From the NCBI RefSeq assembly GCF_001625195.1, contig NC_054390.1, forward strand, positions 9,459,222-9,523,221: DNA of 64,000 bases, read 5' to 3'. Shown one piece after another: positions 1 through 9,810 of the stretch. The notes under the pieces were generated by a model. The model had not been told where the DNA came from, did no database searches, and saw nothing but the letters and a program-made list of their open reading frames with translations. This DNA comes from Drechmeria coniospora. Taxonomy: Eukaryota; Ascomycota; Sordariomycetes; Hypocreales; Ophiocordycipitaceae. A program made the position numbers and the translations under genes. Within the stretch, counting starts at the first letter, position 1. Each line of letters starts with the position of its first letter.

Positions 1-181
1 CCTGCCCGGCCTTGAGCAGCGACTGGGCGACGAGGGAGAGGATGTCGATGGCGGCCGGCCAGTTTTGCGTCTTGATGTGGCGGGAGGCGGCGACGCGCGT
101 CTGCTGCTGGGCCTCGTAGTAGTCGCCATCCGCGATGCGCTCCTGAAGCCTCGCGACGATACGATCGACCTTGCTCGCCAT
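1..181 (-). CDS. GET4: GET4 homologue, 5' end only (partial)
   Basis: Get4 forms the cytosolic Get4-Get5 complex that hands tail-anchored proteins from Sgt2 to Get3 for insertion into the ER. The start codon is at 181 on the minus strand and the frame stays open for 60 codons to the window edge, so the rest of the gene lies to the left. The visible N-terminus contains DGDYYEAQQQTRVAASRHI followed by a short helix pair ending in LLKAGQ. This matches the first alpha-solenoid repeat of the Get4/TRC35 family. No intron is seen in this part. The call rests on this N-terminal motif only. Confidence 0.8.
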   Translation of the reverse strand, partial: MASKVDRIVARLQERIADGDYYEAQQQTRVAASRHIKTQNWPAAIDILSLVAQSLLKAGQ

Positions 182-338
182 TGCTGCTTGTCGAGGAACG
201 AGCGTCCGAACGAGGTTGGGGGTGGAAAGATTGACGTTGCCGTCGATGGCTTGCAGTCTTCAGCAGCAAAAGGTGCGCTGAGCATGGAGGGGTTCCAGGC
301 AGCACTTGTGGGAGCGGACACTAGACAAAATTGACGGT

Positions 339-396
339 TCAATTTTGGTTGCGCAGCCACTACAAAGTGAATCGACATTTTTGCCACCCCGACGGA
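339..396 (+). repeat. Dispersed element with CAGTTTTGG...AATCGACATTTTTGCCACCCC core (copy 1)
   Basis: The core here is recognisably the same as at 5740-5826, at 9500-9573, and in reverse at 37983-38062. The better copies are preceded by an imperfect inverted repeat, GTCACTT-GACAA-AAGTGAC. This copy is the most diverged. It could be a transposon end or a MITE fragment; no target-site duplication was identified. Confidence 0.5.
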
Positions 397-572
397 TTAT
401 ACTGATGTACTCCGTACTGCTTACAGTACTGTAAGTACTTACCTAAGCAAGTAACTGTTAATTAGTAATTACGGAGTACTCCGTACTGCAAGTAATTATT
501 AGCTGCAAGTACTTGCGTTGCAAAATTGCCATAGATAGATAGTAGGCGGTCCGCTCTATTTGATCAAGTATC

Positions 573-955
573 GTAACATGGTCAGAAATTAGTCTATTAG
601 TCTTCTTCTCCCTATTGTTATTGCTTACTACTAGGTATCTACAGTGCCTGCTTCAATAGGCGTACAAGTAGATTCCCTCGTGCAGTTATCTGCCAGAGAC
701 ATGATGCTAGGAGCGTTGATCACGTGACTAGGCACGCGACTGATGCAAGTTCGAGCTGCCCTGCAGATGGCATCGTGCAATCCAACAGCAACGCAATTTC
801 AGATTCCTCAACTGATGGAATGGCCCGCTTCCAAGTATCGTAAGATGGGTCAGAAACCAATCTATTGGTCTTCCTCCTGATTCTTGTACTGTAGCCCACC
901 ACAAGCTGTCCAAGTACTTGATACAGTGCCTGCTTCAACAGGCGTCGAAGTGGAC
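573..955 (+). repeat. Imperfect direct repeat pair of about 110 bp
   Basis: The segment at about 573-672 (AAGTATCGTAACATGGTCAG ... CAGTGCCTGCTTCAATAGGCG) recurs at about 834-948 with scattered substitutions (AAGTATCGTAAGATGGGTCA ... CAGTGCCTGCTTCAACAGGCG). The intervening 160 bp are not repeated. It has no coding potential. Confidence 0.6.
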
Positions 956-996
956 GTGGTTACGTAAGCAACTACCCGGACTTTAACCCCGTTACA

Positions 997-1048
997 GGCC
1001 ATGTTGGCGCGACATTATCCTCGGCCATGTTGCCGCGACATTATCCTC
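997..1048 (+). repeat. 26-bp tandem repeat, two copies
   Basis: GGCCATGTTGGCGCGACATT followed by ATCCTC is repeated twice with one substitution. A third, degenerate start (GCCCATCTTGG) follows directly. Confidence 0.75.
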
Positions 1049-1334
1049 GCCCATCTTGGACAGCTGCACGCAGACTTTCGTTTCCATCCTTGCATAATGT
1101 AGAGTCCTGGCTTACGGTTGCAGCAAAAGGATAGATATATTCATATGCTCCTTGCCATCACATCGTTACACACCATGGATCTCAGCCCAACCAGAGATGC
1201 ACGATGCAGGTCATATTAAAAGCCACAAGAGGCGGGATAACAGACGGAAGAACAGGACATTCGTGTCGCACGTCACATGTTATACTAACCATACGATTAT
1301 TTGTACAAGGACTCGGATTAGGATATAGACAGAA

Positions 1335-2070
1335 AGCTTATGGCCAGAGGCCACTGTGTTACAGTCGGAAGGACACTGTGTCCAAGCAGGCCCAAGTACA
1401 GTGCGGAAAACGGTCATCAGAAAAGGGCCACCATGGCCGGTCTCCTTTGCAGAAAATCAAGGCTGTTTCATTCAGTACTAGCAAGCGTTGCAATACCAGT
1501 ATTTATACTACCAAGACTACCCGAATAGGATCCTATCCCATTGCTACCGCTACCAGCAGCAACTGCTAGCAGTGCTCCTGCTAGCCAATATACTATACTA
1601 TACTGCGGGTATAAGCAAGTGTATCGAGTTGACTAATATTATAGAATATACCATCTCTCCTTACTACAACTGGGAGCGACTGGTGGCAGTACAACTGCCA
1701 GCCAACCTACTACTGCCGTACGACCTGTGCAGGTAACATCCAGTACCACCTGGACCAATTGATCGGACTACCAATTGCCATTCTCTCAACCGCTACTAGC
1801 CGTTGCCAGTTATTGGTGCTACTGCTGGCGATTTCATCTGCAGTACAGGGATGACGAATGAGGTGACCGTTCGTAGGATACGATGGACTAGCCATCGGCA
1901 CAAAGCTTATTGAGAGAGGCCACTGTGTCCTAGCAGGCTCAAAGTAAGTAAAACGCTTATTAGAAAAGGCCAAAATGGCCGCAATCTCATTTGTAGAAGA
2001 ATGAAGGCTGTTTCATTTATTGATACGTATGCTCCTATTGAAGAACGCACCGTGTGGTGTGACATCTTCC
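1335..2070 (+). mobile_element. Retroelement debris: family R1 flanked by two inverted R2 fragments
   Basis: 1528-1855 matches family R1, also found at 40369-40690, 43600-43925 and, reversed, 8510-8935; shared words include CAACCGCTACTAGCCGTTGCCAG. It is flanked by 1335-1480 and 1895-2070. Both flanks are reverse-complement copies of family R2 at 42318-42470, which lies upstream of the gag-type ORF; shared words include AAAAGGCCA and GGCTGTTTCATT. The R2-R1-R2 order suggests an internally deleted or nested LTR element. No intact ORF remains. Confidence 0.55.
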
Positions 2071-2619
2071 ATGGTTGGTCCGTATCGACGGAGTGCTCCA
2101 TGGGTACGATTGTACAATGTAGATGTTGGATCTATACATACAACTACAAGTAGTTGTTTGTTGATGGCTGTAACCTTAACAAACAGTTCTTCGCTCTCGT
2201 TAGTTCCATCCAGCACTGTCCGTGGATCTTTTGTTAATAACACGTAACATCTAGAGACCCAGGTGCTAGAAGTAAAACACCTAGGAGGACAGTGGTAGTA
2301 CTAGTCCTGTCTACGGTTGCGTCATCCTTACGTCGCTTGCCGAATGGCGTAAGATGCTAACTGAATCTTGGACATGAGATACGAGGTTGAAACCGAGGTG
2401 CGGGTCAGACAATCAACGGAAGGGATACGGACCAGAAGTAAATATTTAGGAGCTCCTTAAAAGTACTGCAATTGCAACAATTCCAAACCCCCCCAAGTGG
2501 AGCGGTCAGAGTTGCCCATCGCTGCGTCTGGGAGCCGATACGCCTAGAAGCATAAACCGTAGCAGCGCGCTGTATGCCAGATAAACAACCTGAAGCCCGC
2601 CAGGAGAAGAACAATGTAC

Positions 2620-2626
2620 TATAAGA
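2620..2626 (+). promoter_or_regulatory. Possible TATA box of the secreted-protein gene
   Basis: TATAAGA lies about 92 bp upstream of the ATG at 2718, a normal spacing for a fungal TATA promoter. The site is seen in the sequence; its function is inferred. Confidence 0.35.
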
Positions 2627-2717
2627 ATAGGCAACTCGCCAGAGAATAAAACATCCAATTTCACCTACCTGACATACGTAACCAATATCTTTCATCGACT
2701 CGTCTTACCAAGGCACA

Positions 2718-3356
2718 ATGCGATCAACTGTTACCTTTCTCATTGTTTCCGCTCTCTCGAGTACCACCATGTCCTATAATACAACGACCGTCTCTCTTAT
2801 CCTCCCGAGGCAGGAGGTTTCGTGCAATGCTTCTGCCGTTGAGGCCAAACCCGACATTACTACTTTTGCAGCGACCTGCTCTGTCCTTCCCGTTGCTTCC
2901 GAACCAAACGTCTTGCGCCCTAGAATGACGCTAACCATCGCACAAGGCCCTTCGACGTATTCATACTCGCTTGGTAGCATCATGACACAGTCTTGCGTGC
3001 TCGACGCCGAAAAGGACATTGCCAGTTGCACCTTAAACTACCTGTACGAAGAGAATGAGGATGGTGAAGTACAAAAATCGGAGATGCGCACCAGGACAAC
3101 GGAAGTGTCGGGTTACAAGTCGTTGATGGTCCCCGTACCCGTCACTGCTGGTGTCGACATTACACCTATCGCCCCTGGCCAAGCCAACGGTGGACCGACG
3201 GCCACCGCGACGAGCTCGAATAGCGCAGCTGGCCAAGCCAACGGTGGACCGACAGCCACCGCGACGAGCTCGAATAGCGCAGCTGGCCCAATGGCCGCAC
3301 CAATCGCCGTTGTGGCAGGTGTCGCTGCTGTTATTGCTCATGCGATCATTGTGTAA
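2718..3356 (+). CDS. Small secreted, probably GPI-anchored protein with tandem 18-residue repeats
   Basis: This is an intronless ORF of 212 codons. A short hydrophobic N-terminus (MRSTVTFLIVSALSSTTMS) fits a signal peptide. A beta-rich middle of about 130 residues with a few cysteines follows. A low-complexity Ala/Gly/Thr/Ser stretch then contains two copies of GQANGGPTATATSSNSAA. The C-terminus is hydrophobic (AAPIAVVAGVAAVIAHAIIV) with small residues before it, as expected for a GPI-attachment signal. This layout is common among fungal cell-wall proteins of unknown function, and I do not recognise a specific family. It stands alone, with repeats on both sides. Start choice: first ATG, directly before the signal-like segment. 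Confidence 0.65.
   Translation: MRSTVTFLIVSALSSTTMSYNTTTVSLILPRQEVSCNASAVEAKPDITTFAATCSVLPVASEPNVLRPRMTLTIAQGPSTYSYSLGSIMTQSCVLDAEKDIASCTLNYLYEENEDGEVQKSEMRTRTTEVSGYKSLMVPVPVTAGVDITPIAPGQANGGPTATATSSNSAAGQANGGPTATATSSNSAAGPMAAPIAVVAGVAAVIAHAIIV
3177..3284 (+). repeat. 54-bp in-frame tandem repeat (two copies)
   Basis: 3177-3230 and 3231-3284 differ at one base (GACGGCC versus GACAGCC). The unit is 18 codons, so copy-number change keeps the reading frame of the secreted protein. Confidence 0.9.
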
Positions 3357-4061
3357 GAACTCGGGGGGGGGCTGATATCTTCAACGTACCGCCCGTCGCG
3401 ATGGCGGTAGTACTGCTGCCAGAATTGGAGCCATTCCCAGAATCTCCAATGGCGAAGGATCGGATGCTGTCACACTATACGTTGCCTTGTTCCATCGGAG
3501 CATACGTCTCAACAAATGAAATAGCCTTTATTGTAATATTGTATGCGAAATATGTTTACAGTAGTAGTAAATAACGCTTACATAACACATTTGTAATATT
3601 ACTTGGATGCACGTGACCCGTGCGCATATTGGATCCCAGGTGCGATTAAAATAGGCCGCGTCACTGCATCCTCTTTCTTCTTCCTCCCTTCGTACCAATT
3701 TGATTCATTGAAAGAGATCTCTTGCTACCAGCTCCCCCCAGAACCGAACCGACAATGACGGCAACTCGTCGGTCCAGATCAAAGTAGCTTCAAATCTGGG
3801 CAACTCAACGCTCGCCCTTCCTGACATGCTCAATCTCGAAGCGAGAGTGCTACGTGTACCTTCTCTTGAAGGCCCTTTCGACCGCGTCCGTCGGATTGGA
3901 CGTGAAACCCTCTAGCACGTGGACCCAGAATTCAGCTGTACTTGCAATCATGATTACTGTTCGGGGGGGGATCAAGTTCGGAGTAGCTGATATTCAACCA
4001 CAAGCATGTACGCAGATGGTAATGTCCCTCGGCAACTCGGGCCTCACGACGCCAAGCACGC
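3357..4061. other. Intergenic, with a short R2 fragment
   Basis: The interval holds a G8 run at 3364 and a fragment of family R2 at about 3468-3530 (CACTATACGTTGC ... CATACGTCTCAACAAATGAA). No supported gene was found. The genes on either side converge on this interval. Confidence 0.55.
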
Positions 4062-5530
4062 CTATTTCAACACTTTGTCTCTCTTCTCCTTCCTCATCGC
4101 TGCAACCCATTCCTCTGCATTCTCAACAGCAGCCGCCAATGAGTGCTTGTACTGTAAGAGGTAGGAAATCACTTCGGCAGGGCTAAACTCGTGCTCCGGG
4201 ACCCTGGCGGCAAAGCTTTTGGCCATCGTCTCCAGCGTCGGATCGACCTCGTGCCCGCGGCTTGTCGAAGCCTCCGTTGTGTCTTGGTGGAAAACAAAGG
4301 CAAAAATCCGACGTATGGCGTTCGCGTCGGCTAGCTGGAATCCAGCTTTGAGGTCGACTCGGCCTGGCCGAATAAGCGCCTCGTCCAGATTCTCAACGTG
4401 GTTCGTCGTCATGATCAAGAGCCGACCCTCCTGCGAAGACACGCCGTCAAGGATATTCAGCAGCCCAGACAAAGTGCCCGCCCACGTCGTGGCGGCCTCT
4501 TGGAGCCCTTTGGAGGAGCGCGTGATGCCGACGGCGTCGATGTCTTCGAGCAGCACGACACATCTCTGCGGAAGTTTGGAAAACAGACTCTTGAGCGTCT
4601 GGTCACTCGCATCGTGGATGTGGGCAATGTAGACGTCGAGACCAAGCTCCCCGGCAATGGAAAGACTAAAGCTCGACTTGCCCGTCCCGGGGGGGCCGTG
4701 GAGCAGGTACCCCCGGCGATATGGAAGCGCACGTTGCGCGAACCATTTCCGCGTCTTGGTGCTGAGGAAGTCGCGCGCATCCTCCACGAGGAGCTGCTTT
4801 TGCTCGTCGACGATGACGGTCGACAATGGCCGGGTTTCTCTCGTCACCATCTTCATCCACGCGTCGCCGCGGTTTTCGAAAATGGTCGTCTTGTCTTCAA
4901 TCTGCCCCAAGTATTCCACCCGACACTCTTGCAGCAGCGTCTTCAGTATCGTCGATGATCGACCGAAGCATCCGAGGACAACCTCTTCCTCCTTTTGCAG
5001 GCCGTTGTCTCGCAAGTGGGTGCTGTAGGATACGACGCTCCCCTTGTAGAGAAAGAAGAAGCTCCCGTTCCAGGGAGCAAACGTCAGGGGCTTCTTCTTA
5101 TCCTCCTGGTCGTTGCGGCCGCCGTCCACGCGGGCCACGGTGGAGCGGGCCGAGTGTTGCAGTCCTCGAGAGGCAACCCACGTCGAGAGCATGTCGTACG
5201 ATTCGTCCGTCCTCGAGATGTAGACTTGCGACGCTGCAAAGGGGGTCAGCTTCATGCTTGGGCGCCGCTGGGACACGATGACCAACTAAAGTGTTGTTCC
5301 AACCAAGTCCTGAACTGGCACATGTAGTTTTTGAGAAAGGCGAAAACGCCCACGAGACACAAGATGGCCGTGTACGTGTCCGGGTTCCAAGAGAATGGGT
5401 TCCAACCGGTAAGGATGGATAAACCAGTCGAAAAGACTCCGAAAGGACCTGACTTGCTGACGAGCATCGACGTTGCCCAGTCTATAGACTGACCGGCGAC
5501 TGTAGCGGCCGACATGCTGTTGTTTGGCAT
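4062..5530 (-). CDS. BCS1-like AAA ATPase, mitochondrial-type
   Basis: Two exons on the minus strand, 5530-5287 and 5233-4062, give 471 aa. The 53-bp intron (5286-5234) has a CTGAC branch site and a TTTGCAG acceptor. It joins the frame so that HFTSQVYISRTDESYDM is read, the family's conserved block after the membrane helix. Exon 1 encodes one hydrophobic segment (TAILCLVGVFAFLKNYM). The AAA domain has Walker A GPPGTGKSS near residue 260, Walker B VVLLEDID, sensor TTN and arginine-finger region RPGRVD. BCS1 proper inserts the Rieske protein into complex III. Filamentous fungi carry many divergent BCS1-like paralogues of unknown role, and this is probably one of those. The start at 5530 is preferred; 5515 is also possible. 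A decayed copy lies at 9027-9390. Confidence 0.85.
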
Positions 5531-5739
5531 TAAAGCAACTTGCATGGAACGAGGCCAAGTTCGAGGACACTCGAGGTGACAAGACAGGTTGCTGACTCTC
5601 AACAGCTGCGGTAGCAAGTCGCCAACCCACCAGAAGTCGGGCCAAGTCACCACCCTAGAAGCCCTTTCCGGCCAAGGGGAGTATTAGTATTGTTCGCGTC
5701 GCGAGTTTGCGGGGACAACTTTGATTTTCTCCCAATGTC

Positions 5740-5826
5740 GGTCAATAGTCACTTGACAAGAGTAACTAACGATCCAGTTTTGGCAGTGCTACTCCTACAA
5801 ATTGAATCGACACTTTTGCCACCCCA
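5740..5826 (+). repeat. Dispersed element with GTCACTTGACAA...GCCACCCC (copy 2)
   Basis: This is a better-preserved copy of the element at 339. It contains GTCACTTGACAAGAGTAAC, then CAGTTTTGGCAGTGCTACTC, then AATTGAATCGACACTTTTGC. The copy at 9500-9573 arose with the surrounding segmental duplication, so it is not an independent insertion. Confidence 0.6.
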
Positions 5827-6505
5827 CCGCAGTACGAAGAATAGAACATTTCTTCCAGCTACTTGGACGAGAAAATACGAAGTATTTCGTATTGTTATGG
5901 CATTACTGCTGTATGAATAGCCAAACTCGTTTAGCTGTGGGTACGCTATGGAGACAATCTGCTCTGCAATTTAAAGTGCGGTATAATTAGTTTGCCCGTA
6001 AAAGTTGGGGATGAACTGCCTCATCCTTGTCATACATGCCGATGCATGAACTCGATTGGTTTCTCGCCAAGAGTAATGGGGGAGTAAGCCGGAGGACTGG
6101 ACGATTAGGAGCAAGGCTCTTGATGAATACCGGTAGCTCAGAGACATTAAATTGACGCTATTAGTTCAGATTTTGTTGATCTCTCTACGAAAAATGTCAA
6201 GTAAGCTGTTGACGCAACTCAACGCAAATGCTAGGTTGATGGAATAATCTGACAGCCGCTGTTCCGTTTCTTGTCCTCCTACGGCATATCTAACAGCTTT
6301 CGACTCCTTATTTAATGAAGCGTCATAAACAAAGAACGGAATGCAAATTTACTGTAACTTTGTGAACCTCGCCAGCATAATCGAGCGTTGGCAGTGACGA
6401 GGACTCCGTAATAATCCATCCCGTACTATTCCATTCACCACGTTTGATTAATTATACACCACAAGGTGGATTAATTAACTGTAGTAATTTCAGCCACTTT
6501 AACTA

Positions 6506-6640
6506 TACCATGCGTTAACTAAACGACATACGTTGACTATACGACATACGTTAACCATACACATGCGTTAACCATGCACATACGTTGAATATACGACATT
6601 CGTTAAATGTACGACATATTAATATACGACACATTGTAGG
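6506..6640 (+). repeat. Degenerate ACGACATACGTTAA tandem array upstream of aegerolysin 1
   Basis: About eight to nine copies of a 15-19 bp word related to TATACGACATACGTTAAC lie here, roughly 750 bp before the aegerolysin ATG. The equivalent array precedes the second aegerolysin at 13515-13690. Confidence 0.7.
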
Positions 6641-7245
6641 TAAAACGGCATCACGAGCCGAGGGGCGGGGAATACCCCAAAAAATGCCGCATCCCGACAC
6701 TAAATCTAGCCATACATGTGCTTGGATAATTAAGATAATCATGGAGAGCGATCGGCTATATAGCGTACCTTGGATAACAAAGATGGTCATGTATGGCATC
6801 TCGAATACGGTTAATACGATTAAAAAAACGGCGCATCAAAAATCTAGAGGCTGTAACAAAGCGCTATGGATGGGGTTGCAGCAAGGCGGCCGAGGATGTT
6901 GTCGAGCATACGGAGTATAGCAGAAGACCTCGGGGGTAATTTTCTGATCCTCGAGGCGATGTGAAAATTGCAAGGGGATGTCGATGACGATTTGACCTTG
7001 TTCACTGTGTACCGTGAGAATAATAGCGGCCAAGATTACAAAACCGAGCCGGCACTCTCCGTCACGGGCGTCTCTTTGCTCAATCAACGGACCGTGGTGA
7101 AGGGATAGTCACGCAATCAAATATATCCATTTGTGGACATGCGACCCGTATGGTTTCAGCAACATCAGCCGGCCTCAATGAATGCGTAGGGTGTACTTCG
7201 TATTTCTATTTGCACCCACGTCCAAATCTTGCGCATGCCGTATCG

Positions 7246-7254
7246 TATATAAAG
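7246..7254 (+). promoter_or_regulatory. TATA box of aegerolysin 1
   Basis: TATATAAAG lies 141 bp before the ATG and is followed by TGCATGCCTTGCACC. The same arrangement, TATAAAGTGCATGCCTTGCA, is kept upstream of the second copy at 14140. This conservation within otherwise diverged flanks supports a working core promoter. Confidence 0.6.
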
Positions 7255-7394
7255 TGCATGCCTTGCACCTAGCATATCCCCTCCCCACGGCACAATCGTA
7301 CCAGTCATTCTAGAACTGATATTCTTTTACTGTTACTATTATTGCCGAGTCTCAACAACTTGCTACAAAGTTCTTTCATTCCATATCATCAACC

Positions 7395-7877
7395 ATGGCA
7401 TACGCCCAGTGGATTATTGTTACTATTGTCAACTTCTTGAAGTCTGGGAAGGACATCAAAGTCAAGAATGCCGACATTAGCTGGTACGTCGAGACTCTCT
7501 TGTTTACCCTATACCTTTAACTTGAACCTGCTTTTCGTTAACTAAGCTCTAGGGGCAAGTTCTGGGATGGTGAGAATATGGACGATGAGATATCAGCTAG
7601 CACTGTGAACGAAATCGTTGTCGCCCGAGGCCAAGTCGAACAGGTGCAAGCGTGTGGGCGCTCCGATGCCGCCTCAGGCACGGAGGGTACATTTGATATT
7701 TACGACTGCAACAACAAGAGGATTTGCCACGTCTCCTGGGACTGTCCCTGGGGCTCAAAGTCGAACAGTTTTGAGGTGGAAGTCGACGATGAAGCTAAGT
7801 ACAAAGTGATTAAGCCATCGTTTGTCGTTCGCAGTGGAGCCATTGGCACAATGCAGATTTTTATCATGGATAATTAA
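7395..7877 (+). CDS. Aegerolysin family protein 1 (Asp-hemolysin-like)
   Basis: Two exons, 7395-7483 and 7553-7877, encode 137 aa. The 69-bp intron (GTACGT ... CTCTAG) splits a Trp codon. Aegerolysins are small beta-sandwich proteins that bind particular membrane lipids and usually gain pore-forming activity only with a MACPF partner. Family marks are the N-terminal MAYAQWIIVTIVN, CGRSDAASGTEG, and the aromatic block VSWDCPWGSKSN. Length is typical of the family. There is no signal peptide, also typical. The paralogue at 14260 has the same exon-intron layout. A MACPF-like gene lies 2.7 kb downstream on the same strand. The frame is intact. Lipid target and activity cannot be judged from sequence. 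Confidence 0.92.
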
Positions 7878-8344
7878 GTTGGATGTCCCCCGATTAGAAC
7901 GGCTAATCATGCAATAATCATACGTCATGTACCTATGGTGTAGATATATTTTAAATATTTTATTATTCGTTCTGGATAGTTTCCGTATGCCTGTATCCCA
8001 ACTTCGTCGTTGTCCTTGATCATACCGTGACTGACTGGACGGCCTGCTGGGGAAACCACGGTAAAGCAGACAACCTTGGCCAGGAGCCTGATACAAGAAC
8101 TATACTACCCCTAGCAGGATGCATAGCCAACTGCATTACTATAATCACTATTACCCAAACAGGTAACCCAGACCATGGTTGGCCCGGATCCTGGCACTAA
8201 CACGATTGAACCACACAGCCTCGGTACACGGCGAATATTGCAATGCCACACTCATCGTAACCGTAACGGACGGGTTTTTTACATCTCTCCAAACGGGCCC
8301 ATTCATTACAGCTGCCGTTGGAACATGCGCGTATACGAGTCTTG

Positions 8345-9026
8345 TCGGATCAGATAGCTAGTCCATCGTACCACACAGTAGATCGCCCGTTCAATCGTAC
8401 CATGTAGTAGGTCGACTGTTCAATCGTACCATAGGTAAGCTGCCTATTCAATCATACCATAGGTAGGTTGCCTGTTTAGCCGTACCATAAGTCAACTGTT
8501 TGGTTGTCTCTGTATTATAGTTGGAATTGCTAGCAGTAGTACTGCTGGCTGGCAACGGCTAGTAGCGGTTGGGAGAATGGCAATTAGTATTCCTATCAAT
8601 TTGGCTCAAGTGGTCGACTGGATATTACTATTAGTACAGGTCGTATTGTAGTAGTAAGTTGGCTGGCAGTAGTACTGCCGCCAGTCGCTTAGGAAGGAGA
8701 AATAGTATGTTGAGTACGATTAGTTAACTCGATATACTTACCTATACTTGCCTTGCAGTATACTGTAGTATGCTCGATATACTTATCTATACTTGCCTTG
8801 CAGTATACTGTAGTATGCTCGATATACTTACCTATACTTACCTTGCAGTATAGTATAGTATATTGGCTAGCAGCAGTACTGCTGGTAGTTACTACTAGTA
8901 GCAGTAACAATAGGATAGTATCCTATTTGGGTAGTCTACTTACCAACTACCTCCCCTCTTTGTTTACAAATACATCTACCCTTGTGGAGTAGTCAATCGT
9001 ACAACTAGAGATCTTCTCCTTCTGGT
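8345..9026 (-). mobile_element. Retroelement family R1 fragment, reverse orientation, with a tandem tail
   Basis: 8510-8935 is a reverse-complement R1 copy. 8925-9026 extends it with sequence matching the reverse of 40260-40380 (CTACTCCATAAGGGTAGATG). 8360-8500 holds about five degenerate units of 28-33 bp built on TTCAATCGTACCATAGGTAG. The same type of array, inverted, ends the R1 copy at 43921-44050. 8735-8860 contains a near-perfect triplication of TGCTCGATATACTTACCTAT-type words. No coding capacity remains. Confidence 0.6.
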
Positions 9027-9390
9027 TGTTAGGGGCTTCTTCTTATCCTCCTGGTCGTTGCGGCCGCCGCCTACACGGGCCACGGTGGAGCGGGCCGAGT
9101 GTTGCAGTCCTTGAGAGGCAACCCACGTCGAGAGCATGTCGTACGATTCGTCCGTCCTCGAGATATAGACTTGCGATACTGAAAAGGGGTCAGCTTTATG
9201 CTTAAGGGCCGCCGGGATACGATGACCAACCGAAGTACTGTTCTAACCAAGTCCTGAACAGGTAGATGCATGGAACGAGGCCAAGTTCGAGGACACTCAA
9301 GGTGACAAGACAGGTTGCTTACTCTCAACGGCTGCAGTAGGAAGTCGCCGACCCACCAGAGGCCGGGCCAAATCACCACCCTAGAAGTCG
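9027..9390 (-). pseudogene. Decayed, internally deleted copy of the BCS1-like gene
   Basis: 9027-9262 matches 5089-5320 of the BCS1-like gene; 9263-9390 matches about 5541-5660. The piece between, about 220 bp that encode the start and the membrane helix, is missing. The copy keeps the intron sequence (the equivalent of 5234-5286 is recognisable), so it arose by DNA duplication, not through cDNA. The AAA domain is absent. The frame is broken by the deletion and by small indels. It cannot encode a working ATPase. Confidence 0.8.
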
Positions 9391-9810
9391 TCACGCGAAC
9401 AATACTAATCTCCGGTCAAGGGGAGTATTCGTATTGCTCGCGTAACTAGTTTGCGGGGATAACTTTGATTCTCCCAATTTCGATAAAGGAAACACAGTCA
9501 CTCGACAAAAGCGACGATTCAGTTTTGGTAGTGCTACTCGTGCAGATTGATTCGACATTTTTACCACCCTACAGAAATAGAACATTGCTTCCAGCTACTT
9601 GGACGAGAGAAAACGAAGCATGTCATATCGTTACGGCACTGCTGCCGCATGAATAGCCAAACTCGTCCAGCTCTGGGTAAGCCATGGAGACGATCTGCTG
9701 CAATTTGGAAAGCGCTATAAATAGTTGCTCGGTAAACGTCGTGGATGAACTGCCTCACCCTTGTTTACTAACATGCCAGGATTCTCGCCAAGAGTAATGT
9801 GGAGACTGAT
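9391..9810 (+). repeat. Flank of the BCS1-like segmental duplication
   Basis: This stretch matches 5660-6090. Shared words include GGGGAGTATT, GAACATT.CTTCCAGCTACTT and AATAGCCAAACTCGT. Together with the pseudogene it shows that one duplicated segment covered roughly 5090-6090. It includes dispersed element copy 3 at about 9500-9573. Confidence 0.75.

Larger units (their letters stand above)
182..2717. other. Gene-free, repeat-rich interval between GET4 and the secreted protein
   Basis: I can support no gene in this 2.5 kb. It holds the GET4 upstream region, several short direct repeats, retroelement-family fragments (listed separately) and AT-rich spacer with TACGGAGTACTCCGTAC-type palindromes near 470-490. 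Open frames here are short and overlap the repeats. Confidence 0.6.
5531..7394. other. Gene-free interval upstream of the first aegerolysin
   Basis: 5640-6090 is the parental half of a duplication repeated at 9380-9810, including one dispersed element copy (5740-5826). From about 6400 the sequence belongs to duplicated block A. 6506-6640 is a degenerate array of ACGACATACGTTAA-like words. I see no supported gene. Confidence 0.6.
6400..8345 (+). repeat. Segmental duplication block A, carrying aegerolysin gene 1
   Basis: Block A is a direct repeat of 13400-15905 (block B). The matched order is: CATTCACCACGTTTGATTAA region; degenerate ACGACATACGTTAA array (6506-6640 versus 13515-13690); GGGGCGGGGAATACC word; promoter; two-exon aegerolysin gene; 3' flank with GTGACTGACTG; and a tail starting CCCCTAGCAGGATGCATAGC and running to ACAGCTGCC. 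Divergence is substantial (many substitutions and indels), so the duplication is not recent. Block B is interrupted by about 720 bp. Confidence 0.8.

Noticed and set aside
4398..4958. Plus-strand frames opposite the BCS1-like gene
   Set aside because: They are antisense shadows of a well-supported AAA domain and match nothing on their own.
8345..9026. Possible small genes in the AT-rich 8.4-9.0 kb segment
   Set aside because: The frames (ILYCKVSIGKYIEHTT-type) are translations of triplicated repeat units in the retroelement fragment.
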